A stretch of 64,000 nt of DNA, taken from JAFLCL01 sp964502175 (GTDB taxonomy: Bacteria; Myxococcota_A; Polyangia; Polyangiales; Sandaracinaceae). The position numbers were made by a program, and so were the translations under genes. Below are positions 53,476-62,172 of this stretch, piece after piece. Position 1 is the stretch's first letter. Every line of letters begins with the position of its first letter. A model generated the notes under the pieces. It saw only the letters and a program-made list of their open reading frames with translations, was not told the DNA's origin and searched no databases. The stretch lies in contig CAZCVE010000029.1 of NCBI GenBank assembly GCA_964502175.1, positions 1-64,000 of the forward strand. Reading direction: 5' to 3'.

Positions 53476-54129
53476 ATGTCGTCCCCCGCCTCGTCTCGCT
53501 TTCCGCTGTTCTCCGTGGGCGCTCCGGCCTCGGCCCTCGCGCTCGTCTCCGGCCTCGCGTTCTTCTCGTCGCTGGCCGCCTGTGGATCCGGCGCGCAGTG
53601 CGCCCTCGACAACGACTGCGCGCTCGGCCTCCGCTGCAACGCCGAGCACCAGTGCGTGTCGCGAGGCACGGGGGACGTGGACGCTGCGTCCGAAGAGCGC
53701 GACACCGGTCCCGCGCGCGACGCTGGTCCCGACGCGCCCGTCGCCACCGATGCACCGATGTCGATGGACGCGCCGATCGCCCTCGACGCCCCGCGCGACG
53801 ACGCGAACGACGACGCCGACCTCGACGCGTTCGACGACTGCCCCGTGCTCGCGCCGTCCTACAACATCGACCGTTCGGGCCTGATCTGCATGTCGATGGC
53901 CTCGACCGTGATGTTCGAGCGCCTCCCGGGCCTCTGCGGCTACGAGGTGAGCTCGGATCGACGAGATGACGTGCAGGGCGTGATGACCTACGACCGCGCC
54001 ATGGCGGTGTTCTCGGGCGGCCTCAACTTCCCCGACCTCGGTCGCTCTTGCACCCTCGACCTCACCGCGTCGCCGGCGGTCGTGATCGTGTGCGGCAGCT
54101 GCACCGTCGAGCTCTCGCCCACGCCTTGA
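53476..54129 (+). CDS. Lipoprotein with Asp/Ala linker
   Basis: A 217-residue lipoprotein. Signal peptide with lipobox LAAC (about residue 36), a Cys module (CALDNDCALGLRCNAEHQC) as in other lipoproteins of this window, a linker APMSMDAPIALDAPRDDANDDADLD, then a small domain with three or four Cys (CGYEVSSDRRDD...CTLDLTASPAVVIVCGSCTVEL). It starts 11 bases after the DUF1015 stop. Unknown function. Confidence 0.75.
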   Translation: MSSPASSRFPLFSVGAPASALALVSGLAFFSSLAACGSGAQCALDNDCALGLRCNAEHQCVSRGTGDVDAASEERDTGPARDAGPDAPVATDAPMSMDAPIALDAPRDDANDDADLDAFDDCPVLAPSYNIDRSGLICMSMASTVMFERLPGLCGYEVSSDRRDDVQGVMTYDRAMAVFSGGLNFPDLGRSCTLDLTASPAVVIVCGSCTVELSPTP

Positions 54130-54160
54130 TGCGCGTCAGCGCGCCGCTCCGGTCTCCACG

Positions 54161-54982
54161 TCAGCGCAGGCCGAGGACGTCGCGCATGTCGTAGAGGCCG
54201 GCGGGACGCGACACGATCCACTGCGCCGCCTTCACCGCGCCGCGCGCGAAGAGCGAGCGGTCGGTGGCCTTGTGCGTGAGCTCGATCCGCTCACCGTCGC
54301 CTGCGAGGACCAGCGTGTGATCTCCGATCACGTCGCCGCCGCGCATCGCGAGCACGCCGACCTCGTCCTTCTGTCGCGGCCCCGGCTTGCCTTCACGGCC
54401 CGTACGCAGCGCTGATCGGTCGAGGCCCTTCGCGGCGAGCACCACGTCCGCGAGGCGCAGCGCGGTGCCGCTCGGCGCGTCGGCCTTCTCGTTGTGGTGC
54501 ATCTCGACGATCTCGGCGTCGTACTCGGGACCGAGCAGCGTCGTCGCGAGCTCCGCGAGGTACGCGAGCACCGTCACGCCCACGCTCGTGTTCGCCGCCA
54601 CGAGCACGGGCACCACCTTCGACGCGCGATCGAGCGCGACGCGCGCGCTCGGCTCGAGGCCCGTCGTTCCCACGACCAGCGCGAGCCGGCGTGTCGCGGC
54701 GCGCATCGCCATGACCTCGGTCGCTTCGCTGCGCGTGAAGTCGATGAGCACGTGCGCCTCGAGGTCTTCACGCAGCGTGGGCTCCACCGCCACGCGCAGC
54801 GTGCCGACCCCCGCGAGATCTCCCGCGTCGAGACCGACGGTGCTCGCGCCCTCGCGATCGATCGCGCCCACGAGCGCGATGCCCGAGGTGGCGTGGATCG
54901 TCCTCACGATCGCGCGGCCCATGCGTCCGCCGGCGCCGTGCACGATGGCGCGGGTGATCTCTCGCGGTGCGGCCTCGCTCAT
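54161..54982 (-). CDS. dapB: 4-hydroxy-tetrahydrodipicolinate reductase
   Basis: A 273-residue enzyme of the lysine and diaminopimelate pathway, reducing the DapA product with NAD(P)H. The nucleotide loop is VHGAGGRMGRAIV (about 14-26). The active site EMHHNEKADAPSGTAL holds the catalytic His-His and Lys (E(I/M)HH..K.DAPSGTA). Length is normal. The gene starts 16 bases after dapA, with GAGG in front, so the two form an operon. Confidence 0.96.
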   Translation of the reverse strand: MSEAAPREITRAIVHGAGGRMGRAIVRTIHATSGIALVGAIDREGASTVGLDAGDLAGVGTLRVAVEPTLREDLEAHVLIDFTRSEATEVMAMRAATRRLALVVGTTGLEPSARVALDRASKVVPVLVAANTSVGVTVLAYLAELATTLLGPEYDAEIVEMHHNEKADAPSGTALRLADVVLAAKGLDRSALRTGREGKPGPRQKDEVGVLAMRGGDVIGDHTLVLAGDGERIELTHKATDRSLFARGAVKAAQWIVSRPAGLYDMRDVLGLR

Positions 54983-54998
54983 GCTCGCCCTCGCTCGA

Positions 54999-55874
54999 TC
55001 AGGCGATGCCGGCGCGCTCGAGCGCGGCGAACGTCTTGTCCATGCTCGCGCTCTTCGGCCACACGAGCGGCAGACGAAGCTCGGGAGCCAGGAGGCCCTT
55101 CTTCGCCATCGCGGCCTTCACCGGGCCGGGGTTGGCCTCGACGAACATCGACTCGTGCACTGGAGAGAGGCGAAGGTGGAGCGCGCGGGCCTCTGCGATC
55201 TTGCCCGCGTTCCACAGGCGCACGACCTCCGAGGTCTCGCGCGGGATGAGGTTCGCGCTCACGCTGATCACGCCGCGCCCGCCGACCGACAGGATCGGCA
55301 GCGTGAGCGCGTCGTCGCCCGAGAGCACGGTGAAGCGATCGCCACACGCCGCGAGGATCTGCTGGCTGCGCAGCACGTTCCCCGTGGCCTCCTTGATGCC
55401 CACGATCGACGGCACGTCCGCGAGCTTCGCGAGCGTCTCGAGGCTCATGTCCACGCCGGTGCGGACGGGGATGTTGTAGAGGATCGACGGAAGCGAGCAG
55501 GCCTTCGCGATCGCGCGGAAGTGCGCCTCGAGCCCTTCCTGGGTGGGGCGGTTGTAGTACGGGCACACGAGCAAGAGGCCGTCCGCGCCCGCGCGCTTGC
55601 AGAGCTCCGCGAGGTGGATCGTGTGGCGCGTCGAGACGGTCCCGGCGCCTGCCACGACGGGCACGCGCTTCTTCGCCTGCTCGACCACGATGCGCACGAC
55701 GCGCGCGTGCTCGTCTTCGGAGAGCGTGACGCTCTCGCCGGTCGTGCCGCACGGGACGAGCCCGTCGACGCCGCCTTCGATGCAGCGCTCGACGATCGCA
55801 CGCAGCGCCTCTTCGTCGATCGCGTCGTTGCGGAACGGCGTGACGAGCGCGGGGAGGGTTCCGGTGAAGTTCAT
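54999..55874 (-). CDS. dapA: 4-hydroxy-tetrahydrodipicolinate synthase
   Basis: A 291-residue TIM-barrel aldolase condensing pyruvate with aspartate semialdehyde. GTTGES (about 44-49) binds the pyruvate carboxylate, YYNRPTQEGLEAHF includes the catalytic Tyr, and GIKEATGN contains the Schiff-base Lys (about 161). The C-terminus is normal. GAGGA lies five bases before ATG 55874. It is followed by dapB and preceded by the PHA-system gene after 31 bases, so all may share the ribosomal-block transcript. Confidence 0.96.
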   Translation of the reverse strand: MNFTGTLPALVTPFRNDAIDEEALRAIVERCIEGGVDGLVPCGTTGESVTLSEDEHARVVRIVVEQAKKRVPVVAGAGTVSTRHTIHLAELCKRAGADGLLLVCPYYNRPTQEGLEAHFRAIAKACSLPSILYNIPVRTGVDMSLETLAKLADVPSIVGIKEATGNVLRSQQILAACGDRFTVLSGDDALTLPILSVGGRGVISVSANLIPRETSEVVRLWNAGKIAEARALHLRLSPVHESMFVEANPGPVKAAMAKKGLLAPELRLPLVWPKSASMDKTFAALERAGIA

Positions 55875-55905
55875 GGGTCCTCGAAGAAAACGGATGTCGC
55901 CGCGC

Positions 55906-56217
55906 TCAGATCTCGCCGCGCTTGGCCTTCTCGACCCACTCCTTCACGGCGTCCTCGATCACGCCCATGGCGCGACCCTGGAAGATGCGAAAGAGGAACG
56001 GGACCTCCATCTCGACGTCGACCTTCTGGTCGAACACCTCGAGGGTGCCGTCGAGGGACACGCCCCTGGCCTTGAAGCCGAACTCGCCGCGCGTCTCGCT
56101 CGTCCACGAGAAGCGCGGGTTGTACTCGGCAAACCGCGCCTTGTACGACTCCATGGCCTTGTCGAGTGCCACCTTCGAGCGCGCGAGATCGAGCCCGGTG
56201 TGAATGGTGTGCTTCAC
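55906..56217 (-). CDS. Polyhydroxyalkanoic acid system family protein
   Basis: A 103-residue protein starting at GTG 56217 behind a perfect AGGAGG. MKHTIHTGLDLARSKVALDKAMESYKARFAEYNP and VEVFD-type strands (GTLEVFDQKVDVEMEVPFLFRIFQGRAMGVIEDAVKEWVEKAK) match the small family annotated as polyhydroxyalkanoic acid system or PHA granule region proteins. The real role is unsettled; the fold is START/SRPBCC-like by inference. It lies between jag and dapA. Confidence 0.75.
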   Translation of the reverse strand: MKHTIHTGLDLARSKVALDKAMESYKARFAEYNPRFSWTSETRGEFGFKARGVSLDGTLEVFDQKVDVEMEVPFLFRIFQGRAMGVIEDAVKEWVEKAKRGEI

Positions 56218-56254
56218 GTCGTCCTCCTACGTCCGTCAGTCTCTCGAAGCTCTC

Positions 56255-57043
56255 TCAGCTCTCGTCGTCGCGACGCGGAGGCCCGCCGCCGCCGCTCGAC
56301 GGTCCGCGGAGCTCGGTCACCACGGGCCGGCTCTCGCCCGCCCCACGACCTTCGCCCGGGCCGCGGCCGTCGCCACGGCCGTCGCCTCGGCCACCGCCGC
56401 CGCGACGACCGCGATCGCGTCGTCCGCCGCCGCCACCACCGCCACGACCCTCGCCGCCACCACCACCACCGCCACCGCCGCCTTGGCGCGCGGGGATGAT
56501 CTGGATGCGTCGACCGAGGCCCTCGCCGTTCGACTTCGTGGAGACGCCGGTCACCTTCGCGAGCGAGAGGTGCACGAGGCGACGATCGCGAGCCGGCATC
56601 GGCTCGAGCGTCACGACGCGACCCGTGTCGAGCGCGCGCTTGGCTTCGCGTTTGGCGAGGCTCACGAGGCCCTGATCGTGGCGCTCTCGGTAGTCGCCCG
56701 AGTCGACGATGATGTAGCGGCGACGCTCCGGGAAGCGGTTCACCACCTTGTTCGCGAGGAACTGGAGCGCGTCGAGGGTCATGCCCTTCTTGCCGATCGC
56801 GCGGCCAGCGTCTTCGCCGGACACGTCGAGCACCACGCGCGCTGCGTCCTCACGCACCGTCACGCGCGCGTCGAGGCCCATGCGACGGAGCACGCCGGCG
56901 AGGAACTCCATCGCCTCTTCTGCGCGTCCGTCACCGGCGTGGCCTGTGTCGCCATCGCGCGGGCCACGATCGTCTCCGCCCTCGTCCTCGTCGTCGAAGA
57001 GCAGGGCACCTTCCATCTCGTTCTGCTTGCGGTCGTCAACCAC
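56255..57043 (-). CDS. jag: Jag/KhpB-type RNA-binding protein
   Basis: A 262-residue protein with an acidic N-terminus, a KH domain with the GxxG loop (AIGKKG, about 82-87) and an R3H motif (R154...H158 in ARDRRLVHLSL). A Gly-rich tail follows, with runs of up to about nine Gly between Arg, for about 60 residues. Jag/KhpB binds RNA and is linked to cell-wall growth; it is usually encoded after yidC, as here. The GTG start at 57043 overlaps the yidC stop; ATG 57016 is the alternative. The RGG-like tail is much longer than in Firmicute Jag. Confidence 0.9.
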   Translation of the reverse strand: MVDDRKQNEMEGALLFDDEDEGGDDRGPRDGDTGHAGDGRAEEAMEFLAGVLRRMGLDARVTVREDAARVVLDVSGEDAGRAIGKKGMTLDALQFLANKVVNRFPERRRYIIVDSGDYRERHDQGLVSLAKREAKRALDTGRVVTLEPMPARDRRLVHLSLAKVTGVSTKSNGEGLGRRIQIIPARQGGGGGGGGGGEGRGGGGGGGRRDRGRRGGGGRGDGRGDGRGPGEGRGAGESRPVVTELRGPSSGGGGPPRRDDES

Positions 57044-58859
57044 GGGGCGGCCTCCTGGCACTCGTCTTCGCAGCACGCGCGGCCGTGGCATCGCCAGCGG
57101 CGGGCGCGTCGTTGGTCTTGGGGCTCTCGGCGGCCTTGGCCGCGTCCTTCTGGACTTCCTCACGCTGCCAGCGCCACTCGTTGAAGCGCTGCTGCGCGAT
57201 GCTCAACGAGGAGTTCGTCAGCATGTAGAGGCAGAGGCCGGAGGGGAGGAAGAGCATGAACACGCCCATCATGATGGGCATCATCCACAGCATGATCCTC
57301 GCCTGCGCGGGATCCATCTGGGTGGGCGTGAGGCGCTGCTGCACGTGCATCAGCGCGGAGAGCGCGAGCGGCAGGCTGAAGTACGGATCGGGACCCGAGA
57401 GGTCCGTCCACCAGAGCATGAAGGGCTGGTGATAGAGCTCGATGTTCGTGTTCAGCGACGTGTAGAGCGCGAAGAACACGGGCATCTGCAAGAGGATCGG
57501 GAGACAGCCGAGCATCTGCGCGGCCGGGTTGATCCCGTGCTTCTTGTAGAGGTCCATGATCGCTGCCTGACGCAGCTCCATGTTGTCGGCGTACTTCGCG
57601 TTGAGCGCGTCCATCTCCGGCTTCAGCTTCCGCATCGGCGCGAACGCGCGGAACTGACGCGCCATCACGGGATAGAGCGCGATGCGCACCATGAGCGTGA
57701 GGAGGATGATCGCGAGGCCCCAGTTGCCGACGAGGCCCTGGATGAACGCGAGGAGGTGCGCGAACTGGCGCGCGATGATCGCGAACGTTCCGAGGTTCAC
57801 GACCTCGGGCAGGCCATGGCCCGCCGTCTCGAGCGCGGCCCAGTCCTTGGGGCCGAAGAACGTGAGCGTGCGCGTCAGGTTCTCGCCGCCGGGCGCGATG
57901 TCGACGATCGGGTAGCGCAGCTGCGCCTCGAAGAGCGTTCCGTCGACCTCGTCGGAGCCGGGGACGTAGCGCTCCTGGGCCCACAGGCCGCAGCGCAGCG
58001 TCTGTCCGTGCGTGGGCGCGGCTTCGTCGCCCGAGGGCGTGAAGACCTGCGCGAAGTACTGGTTCTCGATGCCGACGAAGTCGATCGCGCCGCCGAAGCC
58101 GTGCGGCGTGGCGAGGTCGCCGCGCGCCTTGCGCGTGACCTCTTCGTCGTGACGACAGAGACCCTGGCCGATGTAGGTCGCGCGTCCGCCGATGCCGAAC
58201 GGCAGCGGGCCGCGCTCCTGCGCGCGCGTGACGTAGTGGAACGCGTGGTGCTGCACGCGAACGCTCCGCGTCGCGTCGCCGAGGTTGCGGACGAGCACGG
58301 TCTGCCAGAGCTGGTAGGGCCCCGAGCCGGCCTCGAAGCGGCGACGAACCTCGACGCCGTTCCCGGTCCACGCGAGCACCACCGAGGTCTCGCTCTCCTG
58401 CGTCACCGTCCACACGGCGTCGGCGGGGATGTCGACGCCAGGCAGCGTGATGCGCAGCGGCACGAACTCTTCGAGCGAGACGTCGGGCTGACCTTCAGCG
58501 TCGCGTCCCGTGGTGACGAGCTCTTCTTGTCCTTCGCCTTCGTTGCGATGGAAGCGCTGTCCGAGCAGCTGGAACGACGTGACGCCGCCGGCGAGGTTGT
58601 CGATCGTCGCTTCGTACTCGGCGGTGCGGATCGTCGCCGTCGCGCGCTGGTCCGCGCGCGCGAGACGTCGCGCGAGCGCGTCGTCGGTGCGCGCCTGCAC
58701 CTGCTCCGGCGTCAGCTCTTCGGTCACGCGGCTGTCGGGCGGCGGAGGAGGCGTGTGCCCGAAGAAGTACGTGTAGCCGTAGTAGACGGCCATCATCGCG
58801 CCGGTGATCAGCAGGATCGTCGTGAGCGACGAGCGATTCTCCGGGGCTTGCTCGGGCAT
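57036..58859 (-). CDS. yidC: Membrane protein insertase YidC
   Basis: A 607-residue Oxa1-family insertase of the Gram-negative type. N-terminal anchor (LTTILLITGAMMAVYYGYTYFF), a large periplasmic P1 domain (about 60-370), then five conserved helices: FIQGLVGNWGLAIILLTLMVRIALYPVMARQF with the key Arg, AAQMLGCLPILLQMPVFFALYTSL, and LWMMPIMMGVFMLFLPSGLCLYMLTNS. A short basic/Ala tail follows. ATG 58859 has AAGGA just before it and gives the expected start MPEQAPENRSS; the frame upstream is not part of it. It forms a cluster with yidD, rnpA and rpmH. Confidence 0.96.
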   Translation of the reverse strand: MPEQAPENRSSLTTILLITGAMMAVYYGYTYFFGHTPPPPPDSRVTEELTPEQVQARTDDALARRLARADQRATATIRTAEYEATIDNLAGGVTSFQLLGQRFHRNEGEGQEELVTTGRDAEGQPDVSLEEFVPLRITLPGVDIPADAVWTVTQESETSVVLAWTGNGVEVRRRFEAGSGPYQLWQTVLVRNLGDATRSVRVQHHAFHYVTRAQERGPLPFGIGGRATYIGQGLCRHDEEVTRKARGDLATPHGFGGAIDFVGIENQYFAQVFTPSGDEAAPTHGQTLRCGLWAQERYVPGSDEVDGTLFEAQLRYPIVDIAPGGENLTRTLTFFGPKDWAALETAGHGLPEVVNLGTFAIIARQFAHLLAFIQGLVGNWGLAIILLTLMVRIALYPVMARQFRAFAPMRKLKPEMDALNAKYADNMELRQAAIMDLYKKHGINPAAQMLGCLPILLQMPVFFALYTSLNTNIELYHQPFMLWWTDLSGPDPYFSLPLALSALMHVQQRLTPTQMDPAQARIMLWMMPIMMGVFMLFLPSGLCLYMLTNSSLSIAQQRFNEWRWQREEVQKDAAKAAESPKTNDAPAAGDATAARAAKTSARRPPRG

Positions 58860-58929
58860 GGGTTCCTTGGAGCGTACGAACGAACGAACGAGCGCCGAGC
58901 TGTCCGCGCTCCTGTCGGGATGGAGAGGC

Positions 58930-59352
58930 TCAGGCCGGTGCGCGGCCGGCCCGATCGCCGGGGGGCGGCGAAGCGGGCGCGAGATTGGACGAAAGCTGCG
59001 ACGAATGCACGCCGTCGGCGCACTTTTCGCGCTCGGAGTCGTTTTGCGGTTCGGCGGGGGGCGCGGCGCCGAGATCCACGTGCGTGAGACCGGGCAGCAC
59101 GACGCGCGGTGCCTCGCGTCCGGCCGAGTCGCCGGGGCGTCGCGGCGGCGGATCGTAGCCACCGGGATGGAACGGCTGACACTTGCAGATCCGTACGAAC
59201 CCGAGCCACGAGCCGCGCACCGCGCCGAAGCGCTCGACGCAGACGGCCGTGTAGCGCGAGCAGCTCGGCTGGAAGCGGCAGACCGAGCCGATGAGGGGCG
59301 AGAGCGTCCGCCAGTAGATGCGGATGAAGAAGAGGACGAGGTTCGCGATCAT
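58930..59352 (-). CDS. yidD: Membrane protein insertion efficiency factor YidD
   Basis: A 140-residue protein. The first 75 residues are YidD: RIYWRTLSPLIGSVCRFQPSCSRYTAVCVERFGAVRGSWLGFVRICKCQPFHPGGYDP, with the conserved Cys and the GG-Y-D-P end. It helps YidC insert membrane proteins. The remaining 65 residues are a Pro-rich low-complexity extension not seen in most YidD. The ATG overlaps the rnpA stop (ATGA). Confidence 0.93.
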   Translation of the reverse strand: MIANLVLFFIRIYWRTLSPLIGSVCRFQPSCSRYTAVCVERFGAVRGSWLGFVRICKCQPFHPGGYDPPPRRPGDSAGREAPRVVLPGLTHVDLGAAPPAEPQNDSEREKCADGVHSSQLSSNLAPASPPPGDRAGRAPA

Positions 59353-59714
59353 GTCCGCTCCTTCGGAGATCGACGGACCGACCAGCGCGTCGGCACCTCC
59401 GCCAGGACGTCCTCGTAGCGCAGTTCGGGCGCTCCGTCTCTGGCGATGAAGACCACGTCGCAGCCCACCGGAAAGCGCGCGCGCTCGCGCCGGAACACCT
59501 CGCGGACGAGGCGCTTCACGCGGTTCCGCGCGACGGCGTTGCCCACCTTCTTGGTGATCGTGATGCCGATGCGCGGAGGCCCGTCGTCGCCGCGGTCGAG
59601 CGCGATCACGAGGAAGTGCTTGCTGTGGTGCTTCCGCCCGCCGTCTTGGGTGCGACGGTAGTCCTCGCGCCTCTTGAGGCGATCAGCGGCGCTCAGCGTG
59701 AGGCGCGTGTCCAT
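59349..59714 (-). CDS. rnpA: Ribonuclease P protein component
   Basis: A 121-residue basic protein that assists the RNase P RNA in 5' tRNA maturation. It has the family pattern RLKRREDYRRTQDGG, KHFLVIAL, GITITKKVGNAVARNRVKRLVREVFRR (the RNR motif) and a C-terminal strand. It lies 115 bases after rpmH on the same strand, the normal order. Confidence 0.95.
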   Translation of the reverse strand: MDTRLTLSAADRLKRREDYRRTQDGGRKHHSKHFLVIALDRGDDGPPRIGITITKKVGNAVARNRVKRLVREVFRRERARFPVGCDVVFIARDGAPELRYEDVLAEVPTRWSVRRSPKERT

Positions 59715-59829
59715 GGCGTGTCGCGGGCGAAGGGAACGACGAAGGCCCGCGACGCGAGTGCGTGCGGGCCGAACGTCTCGATCGACTCACCCTCGCGTGT
59801 GCGGGGGCGAGCAGTGGGTCACTTCTTGG

Positions 59830-59979
59830 TCACTTCTTGTAGCAGGAGGGCGCCATGCGATGACGGCCCTTGGCGCGGCGGCGCGAGAGGACCTTGCGGC
59901 CGTTGGCCGATTCCATGCGCGCGCGGAAGCCGTGCGTGCGGAGGCGGCGGGTGCGGTGGGGCTGATAGGTGCGCTTCAC
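59830..59979 (-). CDS. rpmH: 50S ribosomal protein L34
   Basis: A 49-residue very basic protein, starting GTG 59979 with GGAG eight bases before. It reads KRTYQPHRTRRLRTHGFRARM...NGRKVLSRRRAKGRHRM, the L34 signature, with a short C-terminal extension APSCYKK. The last eleven bases including the stop are duplicated in tandem (GTCACTTCTTG twice on the plus strand), so a second stop follows ten bases later. Confidence 0.95.
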   Translation of the reverse strand: MKRTYQPHRTRRLRTHGFRARMESANGRKVLSRRRAKGRHRMAPSCYKK

Positions 59980-60029
59980 GGGGAGTCTCCAGAGGCGGCC
60001 CGAGGAGGGGGCCGTCGAAAGGGCGCGAG

Positions 60030-60057
60030 ATCAAGCACGAGCCCGCGGGGGCGTCAA
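60030..60057 (-). promoter_or_regulatory. Putative rpmH promoter
   Basis: On the minus strand TTGACG (60052-60057), a 16-base spacer, then CTTGAT (60030-60035). The leader to the GTG would be about 45 bases. Confidence 0.4.
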
Positions 60058-60081
60058 GAGTCGGTCGACGGTCCAGGCTGA

Positions 60082-62124
60082 TCAGTCGCAGCCCGCGGGC
60101 AGGTCTGCGGGGTCGGCGATGGTCGGCGCGGACTCGCCCATCGTGGCCAGGAAACACCGCAGCTGCGCGCGGGCGGGCTCGGTCTGCCACATGATCTCGT
60201 GGCCGTCTTCGATGCCGTCTTCGAGGTGCTGGGTGACGGCGGCGGTGACGGGGTCGGCCGCCGTCGTGACGTTCGCGCTCACCGGGTAGGGCAGGGCCTG
60301 GCGATCGCGGAGCGGGAGGACGTCGAGGATCGACTCGAACTGAGCGAGGCGCGGATCGGTGCGGTCGAGGGCCTCTCCGGCGAGGTCGATCCCGAGCGCG
60401 ATCGTCAGCGGGTTCGCGATCGGCGGCAGGATGTACGTGTCGACCACGCCCTGGAAGAGCAGCACGTGACGCGCGGTGCCGGGCGGTGCTTCGCGTACGA
60501 GCCGCGGTGCGTACACGGCGGCGTCGGCCTCTTCGCCGGCCCACTGCAGCAGGTTGAGGATGGGGTCGGCCTCGCTCAGAGAGACGCCCGCGCGCGGATA
60601 GCCGAGCAGGCTCTCGGCGAGAGGACGCGTGGGGATCGGGCTCTCCTTGTGGAGGATGTTCTCGAGCCAGCTGCCGCCCGCGCCCGAGAGGATCAGCGCA
60701 TCGAAGGTGGGCTCGAACGCGGCCGCGAGCGGCGCGATGCTCGCGCCCATCGAGTGACCGAGGAGCACCACGCGGCTCGCGTCGAAGCGCGCGTCGGCCT
60801 CTTCGAGATCGGGACAGCTCGAGGCGTCGATGCGCAGCCGATCGAGCGTGCGCGCGAGCAGGACGAGCTCGAGCGCCGACTGACGCAGGTTGTCGCGCAG
60901 CGCCGTGGGGTTCTGGATGTTGAAGACGAGGAACTGCTCGTCCGCCATCGTCACGTTGCGGAGGCCGCCGTGCGGGCCGTCGACGGAGATGCCCGCCCAG
61001 CCCACCCGCGCGAAGTCCCGCGCGGGACCGAGGCCCAAAGCGCTGGGCTCGCCGCCCGCGATCGCGCGCGGCCCCCGATCGACGAGCGGCCGATCGCCGC
61101 CCGCGCCCGTGCGGATCACGACCGTGAGAGGAAAGCCGTTCGTCGGCATCGCGCGACGCGGCAGCGTGACGACGAGGTTTGCTTCCTCTTCGTGATCGAG
61201 GACGAGGCGATCCTCGGCGTCCCACGTCCACGCGCCGCCTTCGCTCGCGTACGGCGGCTCGCCGTCTTGGTAGACGGGCATGCCGATGGTCGTGTGGAAC
61301 ACGCAGTAGTCGTCGAAGACCTCGGCGGCCTCGAACGGTCCGCCCGGCGTGAGCCCGCGATCGGTCGTGGTCACCGCGCGCTCGAGCAGGCCAGTCGGAT
61401 CCTGCGTGCGGAACACGGTCATCGCGACGAGGCCGGTCGCGTCGATCGAGACGTCGTCGAGCGAATCGAACGCAGCACGATAGGCCTCTAGCCCCGCGCC
61501 TGTGAGGCCGGGTGGCGCCTCGCCGCGCGCGAGCATCCCGATCGCGGGCGCGGCGCCGAACGCGACGCCGTCGATCGTCTCGAGGCCGCGGCGCACGACG
61601 AGGGCGTAGAGCGTGCTCGCGCGCAGCGGCATGCCCTGCACGGGCAGCGCGGTGAGCACGTTCGTCGCGCCGAATGGGCCTTGCGCCTCTTGGAAGTACA
61701 CGCGGATCGGCGCGCGCTCACCGCGGTGCATCGCGTCGTCGGGATCGACGTTCACGAGCTGCACGATCGCGTCGTCGGCCTGGAGGATGTCGCTCGGCAC
61801 CGTCTCCGGATCCATCGCCTCTTCGAAGCGCACGTGGATCGCGCTCGTCGTCCCGAAGCCCGTGGCGCCCGCGAGCGCGCCGTGGATCTGCCGCACGATC
61901 GTGATGCGCGCGGTGGGCAGGCCCGAGAGATCGAGCGCGCCGTCGTCGCCGCGGAGGTGCTCGCTCGGGAAGGGCGCCGCGAACGTCTCCGTCGCGTCGT
62001 CGAAGCGCATCCACGCCGTCGGAGCAGACGGGACCGTCGGCTCGACACAGCCCCCCAGAAGAAGCCCGAGAGGAACCCCGAGACGAACGCACCAGACGCC
62101 CACACCAAAGCTCGTGAAGCGCAT
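60082..62124 (-). CDS. Alpha/beta-hydrolase lipoprotein
   Basis: A 680-residue lipoprotein (lipobox LGGC, Cys26). Its N-terminal half is a beta-rich region (about 40-250) resembling the Ig-like region of bacterial lipase-type exported proteins (SAIHVRFEEAMDPETVPSD). A hydrolase domain follows, with nucleophile elbow GHSMG near residue 456 (VVLLGHSMGASIAPLAA) and a late His region (GHEIMWQTEPARAQLRCFL). Acid residues cannot be placed with certainty. Likely a surface-bound esterase or lipase; the substrate is unknown. It occupies the place where dnaA often stands next to rpmH. Confidence 0.85.
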   Translation of the reverse strand: MRFTSFGVGVWCVRLGVPLGLLLGGCVEPTVPSAPTAWMRFDDATETFAAPFPSEHLRGDDGALDLSGLPTARITIVRQIHGALAGATGFGTTSAIHVRFEEAMDPETVPSDILQADDAIVQLVNVDPDDAMHRGERAPIRVYFQEAQGPFGATNVLTALPVQGMPLRASTLYALVVRRGLETIDGVAFGAAPAIGMLARGEAPPGLTGAGLEAYRAAFDSLDDVSIDATGLVAMTVFRTQDPTGLLERAVTTTDRGLTPGGPFEAAEVFDDYCVFHTTIGMPVYQDGEPPYASEGGAWTWDAEDRLVLDHEEEANLVVTLPRRAMPTNGFPLTVVIRTGAGGDRPLVDRGPRAIAGGEPSALGLGPARDFARVGWAGISVDGPHGGLRNVTMADEQFLVFNIQNPTALRDNLRQSALELVLLARTLDRLRIDASSCPDLEEADARFDASRVVLLGHSMGASIAPLAAAFEPTFDALILSGAGGSWLENILHKESPIPTRPLAESLLGYPRAGVSLSEADPILNLLQWAGEEADAAVYAPRLVREAPPGTARHVLLFQGVVDTYILPPIANPLTIALGIDLAGEALDRTDPRLAQFESILDVLPLRDRQALPYPVSANVTTAADPVTAAVTQHLEDGIEDGHEIMWQTEPARAQLRCFLATMGESAPTIADPADLPAGCD

Positions 62125-62172
62125 GGCGATGACGCTAGTCCTGGGCGGGATCGAATTCCAGCGAACGCTTGG

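Noticed and set aside
59819..60081. Replication origin next to rpmH
   Set aside because: No cluster of DnaA boxes (TTATCCACA type) or AT-rich unwinding region could be seen, and dnaA is absent from the window.
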